From: Nymphaea colorata
Taxonomy: Eukaryota > Streptophyta > Magnoliopsida > Nymphaeales > Nymphaeaceae
Direction of reading: 5' to 3'
DNA length: 64,000 bases
Assembly (NCBI RefSeq): GCF_008831285.2
Contig: NC_045142.1
Coordinates: 9,782,952 to 9,846,951, forward strand
In this document: piece after piece, positions 36,287-46,963 of the stretch
Position numbering within the stretch: the stretch's first letter is position 1
How the letters are laid out: each line of letters begins with the position of its first letter
Program-made: the position numbers and the translations under genes
Notes under the pieces: model-generated
Seen by the model: the letters and a program-made list of their open reading frames with translations, nothing else
What the model was told of the DNA's origin: nothing
The model's database searches: none

Positions 36287-37345
36287 GCTTGGACACACCA
36301 GCTCCTTCCTCCTCTTTTTTTCTTCTTTTTCTTTTTCCTCCTGGCTGCAACTAAGCAGAAGAGATTCGATAGCAGAAAATTAAAATTATGACCATCCCCA
36401 GCCATGGATACCAATGTGGGTTTATATAGACTTGTTATTGATTAGGGAAGGAAGGGTGGTGGCTGCACACCTACCTCCTTAATACCCCCTCTTGGGCACG
36501 CCCAAGTCTCCTGGGAAGATGCCCTCTTGAGCTGGGGTGTGTGAGCTGGTCCAGCCATGAGGACTAACCAATGGCTGGGAGCCTAGTTGGATTATATTTT
36601 AATAAAATTTTAGGAAATGGGCTGAGGTGATGGCTGCCAACTCAGCCAGCCCCCTTGTTCGGCCAATAGATGAGTGAATTCTTGTCTCATTTGTCAAATC
36701 CATGAGACATTGATTGCTGATCTAGTAAGGGAGGATTACATCTCATTTAAACCCTCCTTAACTTTCCATCCAAGCACACCGAGCCCATATGTGTTGACTG
36801 GGTGTGCTTGGCTAGGTCTAGTCAATTGTGACTTAGACCTAGTCAAGTCAACTTTAATTCAAAGGTTTTAGGTTTTAAATACCTGATTAAATTTTTTACC
36901 AAGTTACCCTCGGTCCTTGTTTTGATTTTTGAAATTGAGCTTACTAGATTTTGACCTAGTGACTTAGCTCTAAGTTCACTTGAATTGTAGATTTTCTATC
37001 GACAATTCAATTTGGTTTTCAAAGACTTTAAAATTCTTACTAAATTGGATTTGGAAAGGATATTTTTGTTCATAATTCAATTGAAAATGGGTTTGACCAA
37101 ATCAAACTTCGAATTGAAATGTTGATTTTCAGCTTTATATTTGACTTGTGGATGTTACAAGTTCAAAGGCATGTGTGATTTGTATAGAATCCCAATTTTG
37201 GATTCTAAAAATTCAAGGACAAATTCGTTCAAATTTGGTTGGATTTGACCATTTAACCAAAGTAAAACTCAATTTACCAGCTGATCTTGACTTGGTTTGG
37301 ATAACTTTGATAAATTTGACCTCGAAATACCTGTAATTGTTTTTC
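34440..37345. repeat. Direct repeat unit, copy 1 (about 2.9 kb)
   Basis: Long stretches of this segment recur in the same order and orientation at 37398-40135. Anchor points: tgacatgatgaccccactgtcaa at 34439 against tgacttgatgacttctctgtcaa at 37402; ccttaattggcatttaaattatgaaa near 35698 against 38497; attcttcttgctggaaatg near 36145 and 38950; the (GA)n tract at 36247-36282 and 39062-39086; ctggtcc-gccatgaggact and ctggtcctgtcatgaggact; agctgatcttgacttggtttggataa near 37280 and 40063. It has no open frame and no known domain. It could be a tandem duplication or a pair of long LTR-like units. Confidence 0.8.
36247..36282. repeat. (GA)n microsatellite in copy 1
   Basis: A pure GA tract of about 36 bases that occupies the same place in the unit as the (GA)n at 39062-39086 in copy 2. 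Confidence 0.95.
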
Positions 37346-37397
37346 GCCTTAAATGAGCACAAAGTACGGTACAAGGCTTCCTCTAACTGAATTATAG

Positions 37398-40135
37398 GTA
37401 TATTTTGACTTGATGACTTCTCTGTCAAAGAAGTCCCAAATGATGCTAGAATCATCCACCTTCTCCATCTTCCAACAGTAGCACTCTATACTGCGTGTTC
37501 AGCCATCAATGTTTTAAAAATGACCTGATTATGGCCCCACATGCTTGTAAAATCATTATGGCAATGCGAAGACACATCCTTCTATCGAGTCTATATCTCC
37601 GATTGAAAATTGTCCTTGGTAAATAAATACCAAGACTGCTATGACTATGGATATGCAGCAGATTTTGACATGCCCCGACTTTTTTGAGGAGACGAACTAT
37701 ATGAAAATCTATCATATGTTCTTTGTTGTTGAAGAAGACGAGACCCACGGTGCAGGTTACCATGGAATTTTTTTACTTGTCTGTGCACTTCTACATAGTG
37801 AAGTATGATTGACATATTGTGAATATGCTACGCCCAGTTCTTTCAACTAGAGGTATTGTGTCCATCTTTTTCTCTAAATGGCCAACTATGTTTTCCCTTG
37901 AGTTTGAGAATCATGTCTAGAGTTTTGACTTCACCTTGATTGGCGAATAACTGGTCTTCAATTGGTCCTCTTGGGTCACCTTCTGGCTTGAGAAAACCTA
38001 TGATATTTGAAAATTCATTTTGGGTGATGGTCATTTCACCCCATGGAAACCAAAATGTGTCATTTCTTGGGTTCCATCTTTCGGCGATTACATGTATTAA
38101 ATTTGATGGACTGCATTGTTAGATTGATTGTTTCTTTGAGGCTGCAATCTTCTAAGTGATCTAAAAACATACACCGGATGGTTGGATACCATGAGAGATA
38201 ACATTGAGGTAGGTAGCCTCCACTTGAAATAACACGAAGTTTCGATCGACCAAGTCATATGGGAAAATGATTTGTAAGTCCATCTAGACAAGAAAGTTTT
38301 AATTAGATATTGATGTGAATTGACCCATTAGAGAATCGAAAAAAGTTTTGACATTGTGTTTAGACATGAACATGGAAACAAGGTAGCATGTTCCCTCATA
38401 CATCCAAACAAGCAATTGAAGATAAATCAAGTAAATGATAATAAATCAAGTAAATGTAGCCATGCAAGGTGGACCACATCCACGAGGATGAATCTGTCCT
38501 TAATTGGCATTTAAATTATGAAATTGCAGCAAGTAAATATCACTCTCTCACACTGGATTTTCTCATGGTAAAGATGAAAAGTAGCAGTAAGGCCGGCTGT
38601 TTTAAAAGGGGCGTGGCCTTGGGGCCCTTTTAACAAAGACATTCATGGGTTTCCTCGTTTGGAAAATTAATTTATTCATGCATTATGCATTAAAATGCAC
38701 ATTGAAGTGAAATTCACCTTAGCTGGACATCATTCCCAGCTACTAATAAGAATGAAAATGAAATCCGTCATATGGATATTAAACTTAAAGAATAGCAAGA
38801 AGCAAAATGGAACTGAGAACAAGCTGGAATTACCCCGACCTTGTTGGATGACCTTGATGTTTGGATATTCTCTTGGCTTGTTCTCTAAGTCAAACAATCC
38901 TAAGCAAGAATCCAAGCTAGGATTCAAGTTTTGCAAAACTGGAAAAAGAGATTCTTCTTGCTGGAAATGGAGGAGAATGATTTTTCTTATGCCACAAATC
39001 CTAAGCTAGAGTTTAAAAAAGAACCCAAACATAGAAAAACCGTAAACAATGAATGGGGGAGCGAGAGAGAGAGAGAGAGAGAGAGCTTGGATGACAGCAG
39101 CTCCTTGCTCTTCTTCTTCTTCTTGGCTGCAACTAAGGAGAAGATATTAGATAGCAGAAAATTAAAATTATGATCATCCCCAACTTTGGTTATATAGACA
39201 TGCTATTGATTAGGGAACGGGGAGGGGGGGGAGGTTGCTGCACACTGCCTCCTTAATACCCTCTCTTGGGCATGCCCAAGTCCCTTGGGAAGATGCCCTC
39301 TTGAGCTGGCAGGTGTGAGCTGGTCCTGTCATGAGGACTATCAATTGACTGGGAGCCTAGTTGGATTATGTTTTAATTAAATTTTTACGAAATGGGCTGA
39401 AGTGGCTGCCAAATCAGCCAGCCCCCTTGTTCGACCAATAGATGAGATCATTTTTGCCTCTCATTGGTCAAACCCATGAGACATGGACTGCTGATCTAGT
39501 AAGAAAGGATTAAATCTCACTTAATCCCTCTTTAACTTTCCAACTAAGCACACCTAGCCACACCTATGGGCTGGGTGTGCTTGGTTAGGTCCAGTCAATT
39601 GTGACTTAGACCTAATCAAGTCAACTTTAATTAAAAAAAATTAGGTTTTGAATACCTACATTTGATTAATTTTTTTACCAAAACACTCTTCGCCCTTGTT
39701 TTGATTTTTGAAATTGAGCTTACTAGGTTTTGACCTAGTGACTTACTCTAGGTTCTACTGAATTGTAGATTTTTCTATCGATAATTTGGTTTGGTTTGCA
39801 AAGACTTAAAGTCTTGCTAAATTGGATTTGCAAAGGAGATTTTTGTTCATATTTCTATTGAAAATGGGTTCGACCAAATCAAATTTTGATTTGAAATATT
39901 AATTTTCAGTGTTATATTTGACTCGTACATTTTACTAGTTCCAATGCATGTTTCATTTTTATAAAATCCCAGTTTTGGATTCCATAAATTCAAGAAGGGA
40001 ATTTTGTCCAAATTTGGTTGGATTTGTCAACATTTGACCAAAGTAAAAGCCCAATTTGGGAGCTGATCTTGACTTGGTTTGGATAATTTTGATAAATTTG
40101 AGCTTAGAAAGCCTCTAATCTTGCTTCAATTAAGC
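37398..40135. repeat. Direct repeat unit, copy 2 (about 2.7 kb)
   Basis: Second copy of the unit at 34440-37345, separated from it by about 50 bases. The two differ by many substitutions and small indels, so the duplication is old. Copy 2 carries the perfect 16-base palindrome cttgggcatgcccaag at 39265-39280; copy 1 has cttgggcacgcccaag at 36491-36506. No gene is visible in either. Confidence 0.8.
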
Positions 40136-40533
40136 TCAATTTGAAATGCACTTTGACTTTGTTCAATCAAAGTAAATTTGATCCAGTCAAGGTCTATTTT
40201 CATCCAGTAACGGATCTTGGGGTAGACCTGGTCATCTGGACTGTGTTTGATTAACTTGAGCTCGTGTTTGACTGAGCTCAGTGAGTGTGGTGCTACATCT
40301 AGGTGCACCAAGGCTGAACCCACTCGCCATAAGTAGGTGAGGTAGAAGCCATCTTGGCTTCCTTTGTGACTAGGTTCCTCTCTTTAATTGGAGGAACTTT
40401 TTAATCAATGTAGAAATAGAGATATAAATATCACTTCCTTTCCAATAAACTTGTTCATTATCCTATCTACTTTACATTAAACATGGGAGACATTTTAATG
40501 AAAGTAGATATTTTTTAAAAAGAGGGAGCTGTG

Positions 40534-40881
40534 TAGCACCCTGGGTGGTCCCTTGCCCACGTAGGCTAGGTGGATCCCACATGTGGGTCCCACTTGGTGT
40601 TTTAGATCCCTAATTGGATCTAGTATTCTTATGTGGCTCCATATTTGGTTTTATAATTGAATTTGGATTCCAAATGGAAATTGCAAAAGGATTTAGGTTT
40701 CAAATCCTTAATTTGGATCCAGTATTGTTTATTGGATTAAGATTTGGACTCATAATCATAAATTGGGATTTGTCCTATTCATGATTTGAATTTGAATTTT
40801 TTCATGGTTATTTGTGAAAATCTTTTTGTAGGGCTTTGGAATTACTTTCAGCAATTAAATGGAAAAATTTGAGGTTCTAAC
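40534..40881 (+). repeat. Possible LTR (348 bp) with primer-site-like flank
   Basis: The segment starts TGTGTAGCACCCTGGG after a purine-rich run (aaaaagagggagc) and ends GGTTCTAACA. It is followed by ac and then CAGTATCAAAAG, which looks like a worn TGGTATCAGAGC primer site. There is no matching partner LTR in the window, and no clear target duplication, so the call is weak. Confidence 0.35.
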
Positions 40882-42515
40882 AACCAGTATCAAAAGTAAG
40901 CAAAAAGTTGTGCTCATCAGTTGTACTGATCATATAACAATAGATCAAAATATTGAAAGATTTTTGGATAGCATCTGCAGTGTCCTGTGAAGTGCGTGAT
41001 GGATGCTTAATCAGAATTAAGAATTTACTCCCTTGGCCCTATAATATGTATTTTGATGCAAGGAAGCAGGTATGGATTTCAAAGGAGGCACTATGGATGC
41101 TACCCTGCATTTAGTTCTATGGGTATGCTTCAGTCCTCCTCATTGTTGTATAAAAGAAGACGTGTTATGAAAATTTGTACCGCATTTATTTCTCACTTGG
41201 TTGGCTACTCAGTACTCACAAGCTCATCAGGAATTATTGGACCAAAAATTGTGATAATCTCGAGATAGATTGGATCTGACATAAGTTAAGAAGGGGCTAT
41301 CATTGCCCTTGATTAATCTGTGAGGTGCATTTCTCTCTCCCCACTTGACAAGCGTCAACTTCCAAGCCTTTTGGTGGCCATTTCGCCCATGGCTCACCAC
41401 TTTGTCCTTCCTCATTGTATTACACTAATGGAAAATATAGAGAGAAGAAATATTTGCTTGGGCTCATCATTAGTGGAGTAGTTGCAGAAAAATCCAACTT
41501 TCAGGTTGCTTTTCTCTATCACCCTCTTCTTTTTTTTCTTCTTCTGTGCTAATCCATAGCAATAACAACATGGACACCCATTTCCTTAGAAAAATGAAGA
41601 AGCAGACCACCTTATTCCTCACAGAGAAGCTGAAAAACACTTGGTTGACCTTAAATGAGGTAACCTTTGCAAGTATATAGAGTTAATCAAAATGCATATG
41701 GGACACAAGAATATCCTATCAGACAACTTGTCAAAGATGGTAGTGCAGATGGAGTATATAAAAGTACAAGATATCATATATGCTCCTAGCAGTCAGTGCA
41801 TGTCTAGTTGTCAATCCAAATTATGAGAACATATGGGCATCGTCTGTTATCATCTGCTTATAGTGCTGAATGAATGACATTTGAAGAAGCTACCGTCTGT
41901 TGTCATCTGCTTATAGTGCTGAACGAATAACACTTGATACTGAAGAGATGGATGAGATAGTTCAAGAAAAGTGATGGAAAAACATACAGTATTCCTCCAC
42001 TGGCAGATGCGAAAACATCTATGCTAGTGAAGAAAATTTTCCTTCAATTGAAAACAGAAGAGTGCACATTAACAAAGCGTTGTCAGATGATAAATGCAAA
42101 GAATGATGCAATGGATGGCATCATCATTGCATTCGAAAAGCTGGTGCAAAATATGAGAGAAAAGAAGGCTAAGAAAATGAGAACTAGCGACAATAGTTGC
42201 AATGTAGTTTCCTAGAATGCGGAGATCGGCAACACTTGTACGACTGATTATATTGCGAAAATCACAGATCAAGGACCAGTTCTAGTAAGGGAACTACAGA
42301 ACAAATTGTGTCAGGAATTGAACTATCAGAAGTAGTAAGGATGTGTGCCACTTGTAGGAAACATGGACATTATTTTGGCTTGTTGCCACCTGTAGTATAG
42401 GAGATCAAGTTGTGTGCTTAATTTTGTTATAATTCATTTTTCTCCTTTTAAAAAGGTTTCCCTCTTTAATCAGAAATATTTTGGTCATTATACAGGTTCT
42501 GTGTTGTGCACGGGG
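40882..42515. other. Unassigned, old tandem repeat inside
   Basis: Short frames occur on both strands (41053-41268 plus, 41227-41415 minus, 42021-42215 plus) but none carries a motif I recognise. A 53-base tandem pair with the word cgtctgttRtcatctgcttatag begins at 41841 and 41894. Confidence 0.4.
41841..41940. repeat. 53-bp tandem duplication
   Basis: Two copies of cgtctgttRtcatctgcttat and the following gtgctgaaYgaatRacaYttga, starting at 41841 and 41894, with a few differences between them. Confidence 0.85.
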
Positions 42516-42523
42516 TGTGCACA

Positions 42524-42746
42524 CAGGGGCGGAGCCAGAATTTTTTTAAGGGCGGGCCAAACAACCTAACGAACTACAACGAAATGGGCTGGGTTTTGTG
42601 GGTTAGTTTTGGGTAGAGCCAAACCAAACTCAAATCCAAACAATACATGGACGCAACAAAAAATTTTCAAATTTTTTCAATGTAATTTTTTTTTAATTCA
42701 TTGGAGTGGAGCCATGGCCTAGGTGGGCCCCCTCCCTCCGCCTCTG
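42524..42746. mobile_element. hAT-like MITE with 8-bp target duplication (223 bp)
   Basis: The left end is CAGGGGCGGAGCCAG and the right end, reversed, is CAGAGGCGGAGGGAGG. Flanks tgtgcaca (42516-42523) and tgtgcata (42747-42754) agree at 7 of 8 bases. CAGRGGCGGA ends with an 8-bp duplication are typical of plant hAT MITEs. No coding capacity. Confidence 0.8.
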
Positions 42747-42754
42747 TGTGCATA

Positions 42755-43420
42755 TAACTCGTTTCGATAGTCAAGGAGGTGCATCACCTTGCTGTTCTGT
42801 TTCTTTTTTTAGATGAAAAATCTTTTTTTGAACATATTAAATTTGCTAACTTAGAAGGCGAGAACTGTCATCAATGTAAAAAGAAAATGTCATCTATCTC
42901 TTCCTTTTCCACTGAAAGGAGGAAAGATGGATGCCAAGCCTGGGTGGTGAACTGGATCCCTCCATCAACTTGGCGAACCCGCACACTTATAGGAAATGTC
43001 ACTTCAATTATGAGGTAAGAAATGCACAACCAAAAAGATGCTTTTCACTTGGAAATATTGTTCACCGGGATAATGTAGCAGTTGTCAAGTTGAAGACCCC
43101 GAATTAATTCTTAATGTTGCTTTGAAGTTTCTCCCACGAAGCCTTGTGATGCGGTCTCATTTATCAGTTTTTTTTCTTTTTTCTTTCTTTCAAAACTTTT
43201 TGGACTACTTTTTACTGTCATCTTCCCATTTTTCAGAATCCGAAGGTAAGGAAAAAGGAGAGGGGTTTTGGAGGCTCCACAATGCTCTATGTGTGGAATC
43301 TTCTTGCAAATTGCTTTGTTGCTTTAAAAAGAAGTAAACTGCTCATTGATTCCTTATTGTGGTAGCGTAATCTATACACCTTTCACCTTCTGCCACTTCT
43401 TAGCCATACCCATCACCACA
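42755..43420. other. Unassigned spacer
   Basis: Two short plus-strand frames (42779-43018, 43122-43337) have no recognised domain and no evident splice partner. One of them ends at a possible GT donor (ggtaag at 43014), so an exon cannot be excluded, but I cannot support a gene. Confidence 0.35.
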
Positions 43421-43447
43421 ACTCTCTCTCTCTCTCTCTCTCTCTCT

Positions 43448-43503
<56 letters not shown>

Positions 43504-43527
43504 AGAGAGAGAAAAAAAAAAAGAGAG
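43421..43527. repeat. (CT)n-(TA)n-(GA)n palindromic microsatellite
   Basis: A CT tract (43422-43449) runs into a TA tract (43450-43500) and then into a GA tract (43501-43527, with an A run inside). CT and GA are complementary and TA is self-complementary, so the compound array is a large potential cruciform. Confidence 0.95.
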
Positions 43528-43967
43528 TAACCACCACTGATTTCTGGTTATTATAAACAAAAAAATAGAATTGGCCCCGTCATGTTTAAAATATACGAGT
43601 GTACATGTTAGGCATTTCTTCTTCGTCAGTACTATGATAAAAAAATATCGTTTTCCTACCTAAAATAAACTTGTCAACATCAATTAGACGAACGTGTGTA
43701 GATCATCATCACATAGCTCCAACTATCCACGTATAGGATCAAGTTAGGCGCTAGGCTTGATGAAAAATCAATCCCTATTATTCCTCCTAGCGACCAACTA
43801 AACGCCTATCACCAATAAAGGGAGGGCGCTTGGTTCTAACTTTGAGAGTTTTTCATTTCCTTTAATGATTCCTTTTCTCATTTAATGTTAAGGAACGGTT
43901 CAAATCCAGAACTACTTAATATACAGACCTATTAACTTTTCATGAGAAGTCATAGTAATAGTATGGT

Positions 43968-44172
43968 TAGGGATGCAAATGGGTAACGTATATTTTGGTT
44001 ACTGATTCGATTTAGAATCCCTTTACTGGGTTCTGCTTAAGAATCGGATTTATAATCCTCAAAATTTGAGTGTGAAACCTTGCTAGATTCAATAAAGTTC
44101 TCTTTCAGGTGACTTTTGAATTTTAGTTTGTATTCATTTAGCTGGTCCGAGTCCGACCCTTTTGCATCCCTG
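43968..44172. mobile_element. hAT-like MITE, AGGGATGCAAAWGGGT ends (about 205 bp)
   Basis: The left end is TAGGGATGCAAATGGGT and the right end, reversed, CAGGGATGCAAAAGGGTCGG: 14 of the first 16 bases match. The interior is AT-rich with gattcg/cgaatc-like words. The flanking octamers do not match, so no target duplication can be shown. Confidence 0.68.
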
Positions 44173-44601
44173 TCTATCTAGTGATCGAAGCGAGAATTTG
44201 CAGAGAGGTTGTAAAAGAAACGAGGCGGGAGACCATGGGCATTTTGGAAAGGAGATGTTTCTTATAGCTGAAGAAAAAGTTCATTTAATAATGGCTTGCT
44301 AGTTACGACTGCCAACCTGCTTACTCCATCCTTTGATTCCTCATGATCTTCGTCCAGAAGTTCCCTCTCGATCCCTTTCTGCATCTTTAATGCGTGTTTT
44401 TCAACTCTTCCGCTTCTGCATCTTGTCCTGAAGTGTTTTCCTTCGGCTCTAGGGTGTAAAAGTTAAATGCTTTCCTTCCCTTCATCTTTCAAAGGCTGAC
44501 CTAACCTTCCCATTCCTTTCCCTTTACTTTCCTTTTTAACTCTCCTCCCTTGCCCTTCCCTCCTCTCTTCTCCCCAAACCAACCGGTCAAGATCGGAGAG
44601 A

Positions 44602-44973
44602 ATGCAGACCGTCTTGAGTTTCAGCGTTCATGGCCTCCCTCTGTGCGTCTCGGGCTTCAGATCGTGTTTGTCCCTTTCCGTGGAGTAAGTTTTTCCTTTC
44701 CATCTCCTTTCTTTCTTTTGACATAGAGGAGATCACTTTCCCCTATTTCTAATCTTACTTGTTCTCTGTCAACGTTTGGTATGCAGGATGGCGGATCACG
44801 ACAGGAGGAGAGAAGCCATCAAAACGCAGAGATCTGGTTTATCCACCCATGGGCTACCCACAAGCCAGGGACTGGATTCTCTTGTATACTGCCAGAAAGC
44901 CATGGAGATGGTGAACGAAGAAGGAGTGCTGGAAGATCTGTTCTTCTGTAGGACCTGTGCTAGGGCTGCTTAA
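44602..44973 (+). CDS. Small two-exon gene, unknown function (89 or 61 aa)
   Basis: Exon 1 runs from the ATG at 44602 to 44684 and ends at a GTAAGT donor. Exon 2 starts at 44787 after atgcag and ends with TAA at 44971-44973. Joined, this gives 89 codons in one phase: MQTVLSFSVHGLPLCVSGFR at the start, then MADHDRRREAIKTQRSGL, and a C-terminus ending FFCRTCARAA. A second in-frame ATG at 44788 (ATGGCG, a good plant start) would give 61 residues, with exon 1 mostly leader. The interior has GC content and codon use more like a real plant gene than the flanks. A CT-rich leader (44497-44577) lies upstream, as in many plant promoters. I recognise no domain; the CxxC near the end is the only motif. 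No TATA box was found. Confidence 0.55.
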
Positions 44974-45717
44974 TTCAGTAGCACAAATCTCATTGATCTT
45001 ATGTGTAATTTATTGTAAAAGCTTGATTCGATGCACGCGACCCTTTCCTTTTGTTTGACGATGTTTCAAGATCTTCGATCTTGGTAGATCACTGTTCTCT
45101 TTGCTTACATAGTCTGCATTTGTATGACACAAGGTTTGCAGCATAAGCACTCTTTTTCTCTCTCTCGCTCTTGTTCTTCTTCTTCTTCTTCTTCTTCTTC
45201 TTCTTCTTCTTCACAGAAAGTCTCTACTTGGGTATCAGCAAGCCTTCTTGCCACTTGATCCGTCCTGGCCTCGCTTAAGCTGTCATCTAGCAGCCATGTC
45301 CATGTGATCATGTGTTTGTGCCATATGTGGAAGATCAACTTGGATTCTTCTTTTCATGGTGAAGCATCCCGAAAAAGATAAAGGCAAAGCAAACAGAGAA
45401 ATGAAATGGATATGGGATCACGATGTACGGCGCGTTGGCTTTCTGTGATTCTCAAGCGCTGGGGCAGGTGGAGGATAGAGGAAGCGGCATGTGTGAGGGC
45501 ATTTGATACTCGTTACAGTGCTCCGTTCCAGGGCCTTCCAGGGAACGGGATACCACCTACTGACGGAAGATTTTTTTTAGGGAGATGAACTATGTTTTTT
45601 TTTTAATCTTTACAGGAACAAAATGTGTTATTAGAAATTTTAAAAAGGCAAAATTTTTATAAATTCTAACATGTTTTTTTCCAAAATTTCTAAAGGGGGG
45701 TTCATGTTGACTGCAAG
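44974..45717. other. 3' flank of the small gene
   Basis: It contains a (CTT)n tract at about 45171-45212 and short frames without domains. A strict AATAAA is not seen soon after the stop; the gene end is unknown. Confidence 0.45.
45171..45212. repeat. (CTT)n microsatellite
   Basis: A run of about 13 TTC units. The poly-Glu minus-strand frame through it is an artefact. Confidence 0.93.
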
Positions 45718-46191
45718 CAATGTCACCAGGGTGCAGCAGAATTGGACCTGCACCCGCGTCAATGCGATGCGGATTTGGGTGCGGGTGCGACTTAGATTCG
45801 CACCCAAACCTGATGAGTGTGTACGTGGTACGTTTGGATCTGGTTTTAGATTGAAACCAAATCCAAACCAAGTTCATCCGCTGAAGCGTGTACCTGGTAT
45901 GTTTGAATCTGATTCCGGGTCAAAACTAGACTCAAACCAAGTTTATATGAAAAAAAAATGTTTCTCATCCGTTCACGTCTGCCACCCCCAAACCTAAAAA
46001 GAAAGGAATGGAAAAAATTACAATTTTGATTTTAATATTTAATAATTTTATGGTTTAAAGATAATTTTGTTATTATTATTATTATTATAAATTAATAATA
46101 ATAATAATAAATATTCTTCTCACACCACCGTATTAATAATTTTTTAGATATGTCGTGCCGCTAGCACTCACACCCGCACTCTGGTGACATA
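45718..46191. mobile_element. Mutator-like MITE, copy 2 (474 bp), perfect 9-bp duplication
   Basis: The element lies between two identical gactgcaag (45709-45717 and 46192-46200), a 9-bp target duplication as made by Mutator-like transposases. The ends are CAATGTCACCAGGGTGC and, reversed, TATGTCACCAGAGTGC. Inside, gtgcgggtgcgacttagattcgc and aataaatattctt blocks match copy 1 at 17835-18134. Copy 2 also has an internal tandem duplication at 45821-45955 and a ttattatta/taataataa palindrome near 46067-46112. It has no coding capacity. Confidence 0.85.
45821..45955. repeat. 69-bp tandem duplication inside MITE copy 2
   Basis: The words gtacgtggtacgtttggatctg (start 45821) and gtacctggtatgtttgaatctg (start 45890) open two adjacent copies that both end in caaaccaagtt. 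They have diverged by several bases. Copy 1 lacks this part. Confidence 0.75.
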
Positions 46192-46927
46192 GACTGCAAG
46201 GGCCTTGCCTCCCACTGTCCTGTATCAATGTCCGTGCGCATGAAGTGCAAAGTTGATGATGGCTTGGTCTTTTTTTTTTTCATCTTTGTTTTATTTGCTT
46301 AATAATCCACTACTGTGCATCCGGTTTTGCATTTTCAAAAAAAAGCTGCCACTTTTTCTTCATTCGATTTTCCTTTTTGAAAGAGTTGACCGGTTAAGTG
46401 GCAAAGAGGCTTTGAGGTTTCCTCATTGTCGAGATAATGCATAACCGAACAGGTGAGATCCACCTAGAGTAGAGTGGTAAAACATAGCAAGAACCTTTCG
46501 TACTGGATACAAGATTGGTAAGGCCTTTTCTTCGGCCTAGGCTTGCTCTAAGGCCATGCTCCATTGCCTTGACTAGTCTTTGAATGGAAGTAGCTACAGA
46601 TGTTTATGTGGTCCTCTCACGTCCGTGCTGGTTGCTTCTTTGTATTGAATTGAAGTGAGAGGAGATACCACTAGAGGACAAAGAGAGTACGTCGAGGTCG
46701 GCAGGTTTAATGCCTCCAAAAACGTCGATCGATCTTTTTCCCGTGGCATCAAAAGATAGACATTTAGATGCCATGATAGGGAGCTTTGTTAGTGTAAACT
46801 TTGTCCATAGGGTTTCACCTTAGAACAAAAGATAGACATTTAGTGGCCGAGCCACATGGTGTGACTGGTGTAGGTAGTTCAAGTCTCTTAAAAATTTCTT
46901 TTATTTTTAAATTGGCATCTTTAAACA

Positions 46928-46963
<36 letters not shown>

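Noticed and set aside
36247-36414. Minus-strand frame with Ser-Leu repeats
   Set aside because: It is the (GA)n tract read on the opposite strand, and its counterpart in the second repeat unit is not open in the same way.
46932-46962. (TA)n as an element boundary
   Set aside because: No terminal repeats or target duplications were found around it; it is a plain microsatellite.
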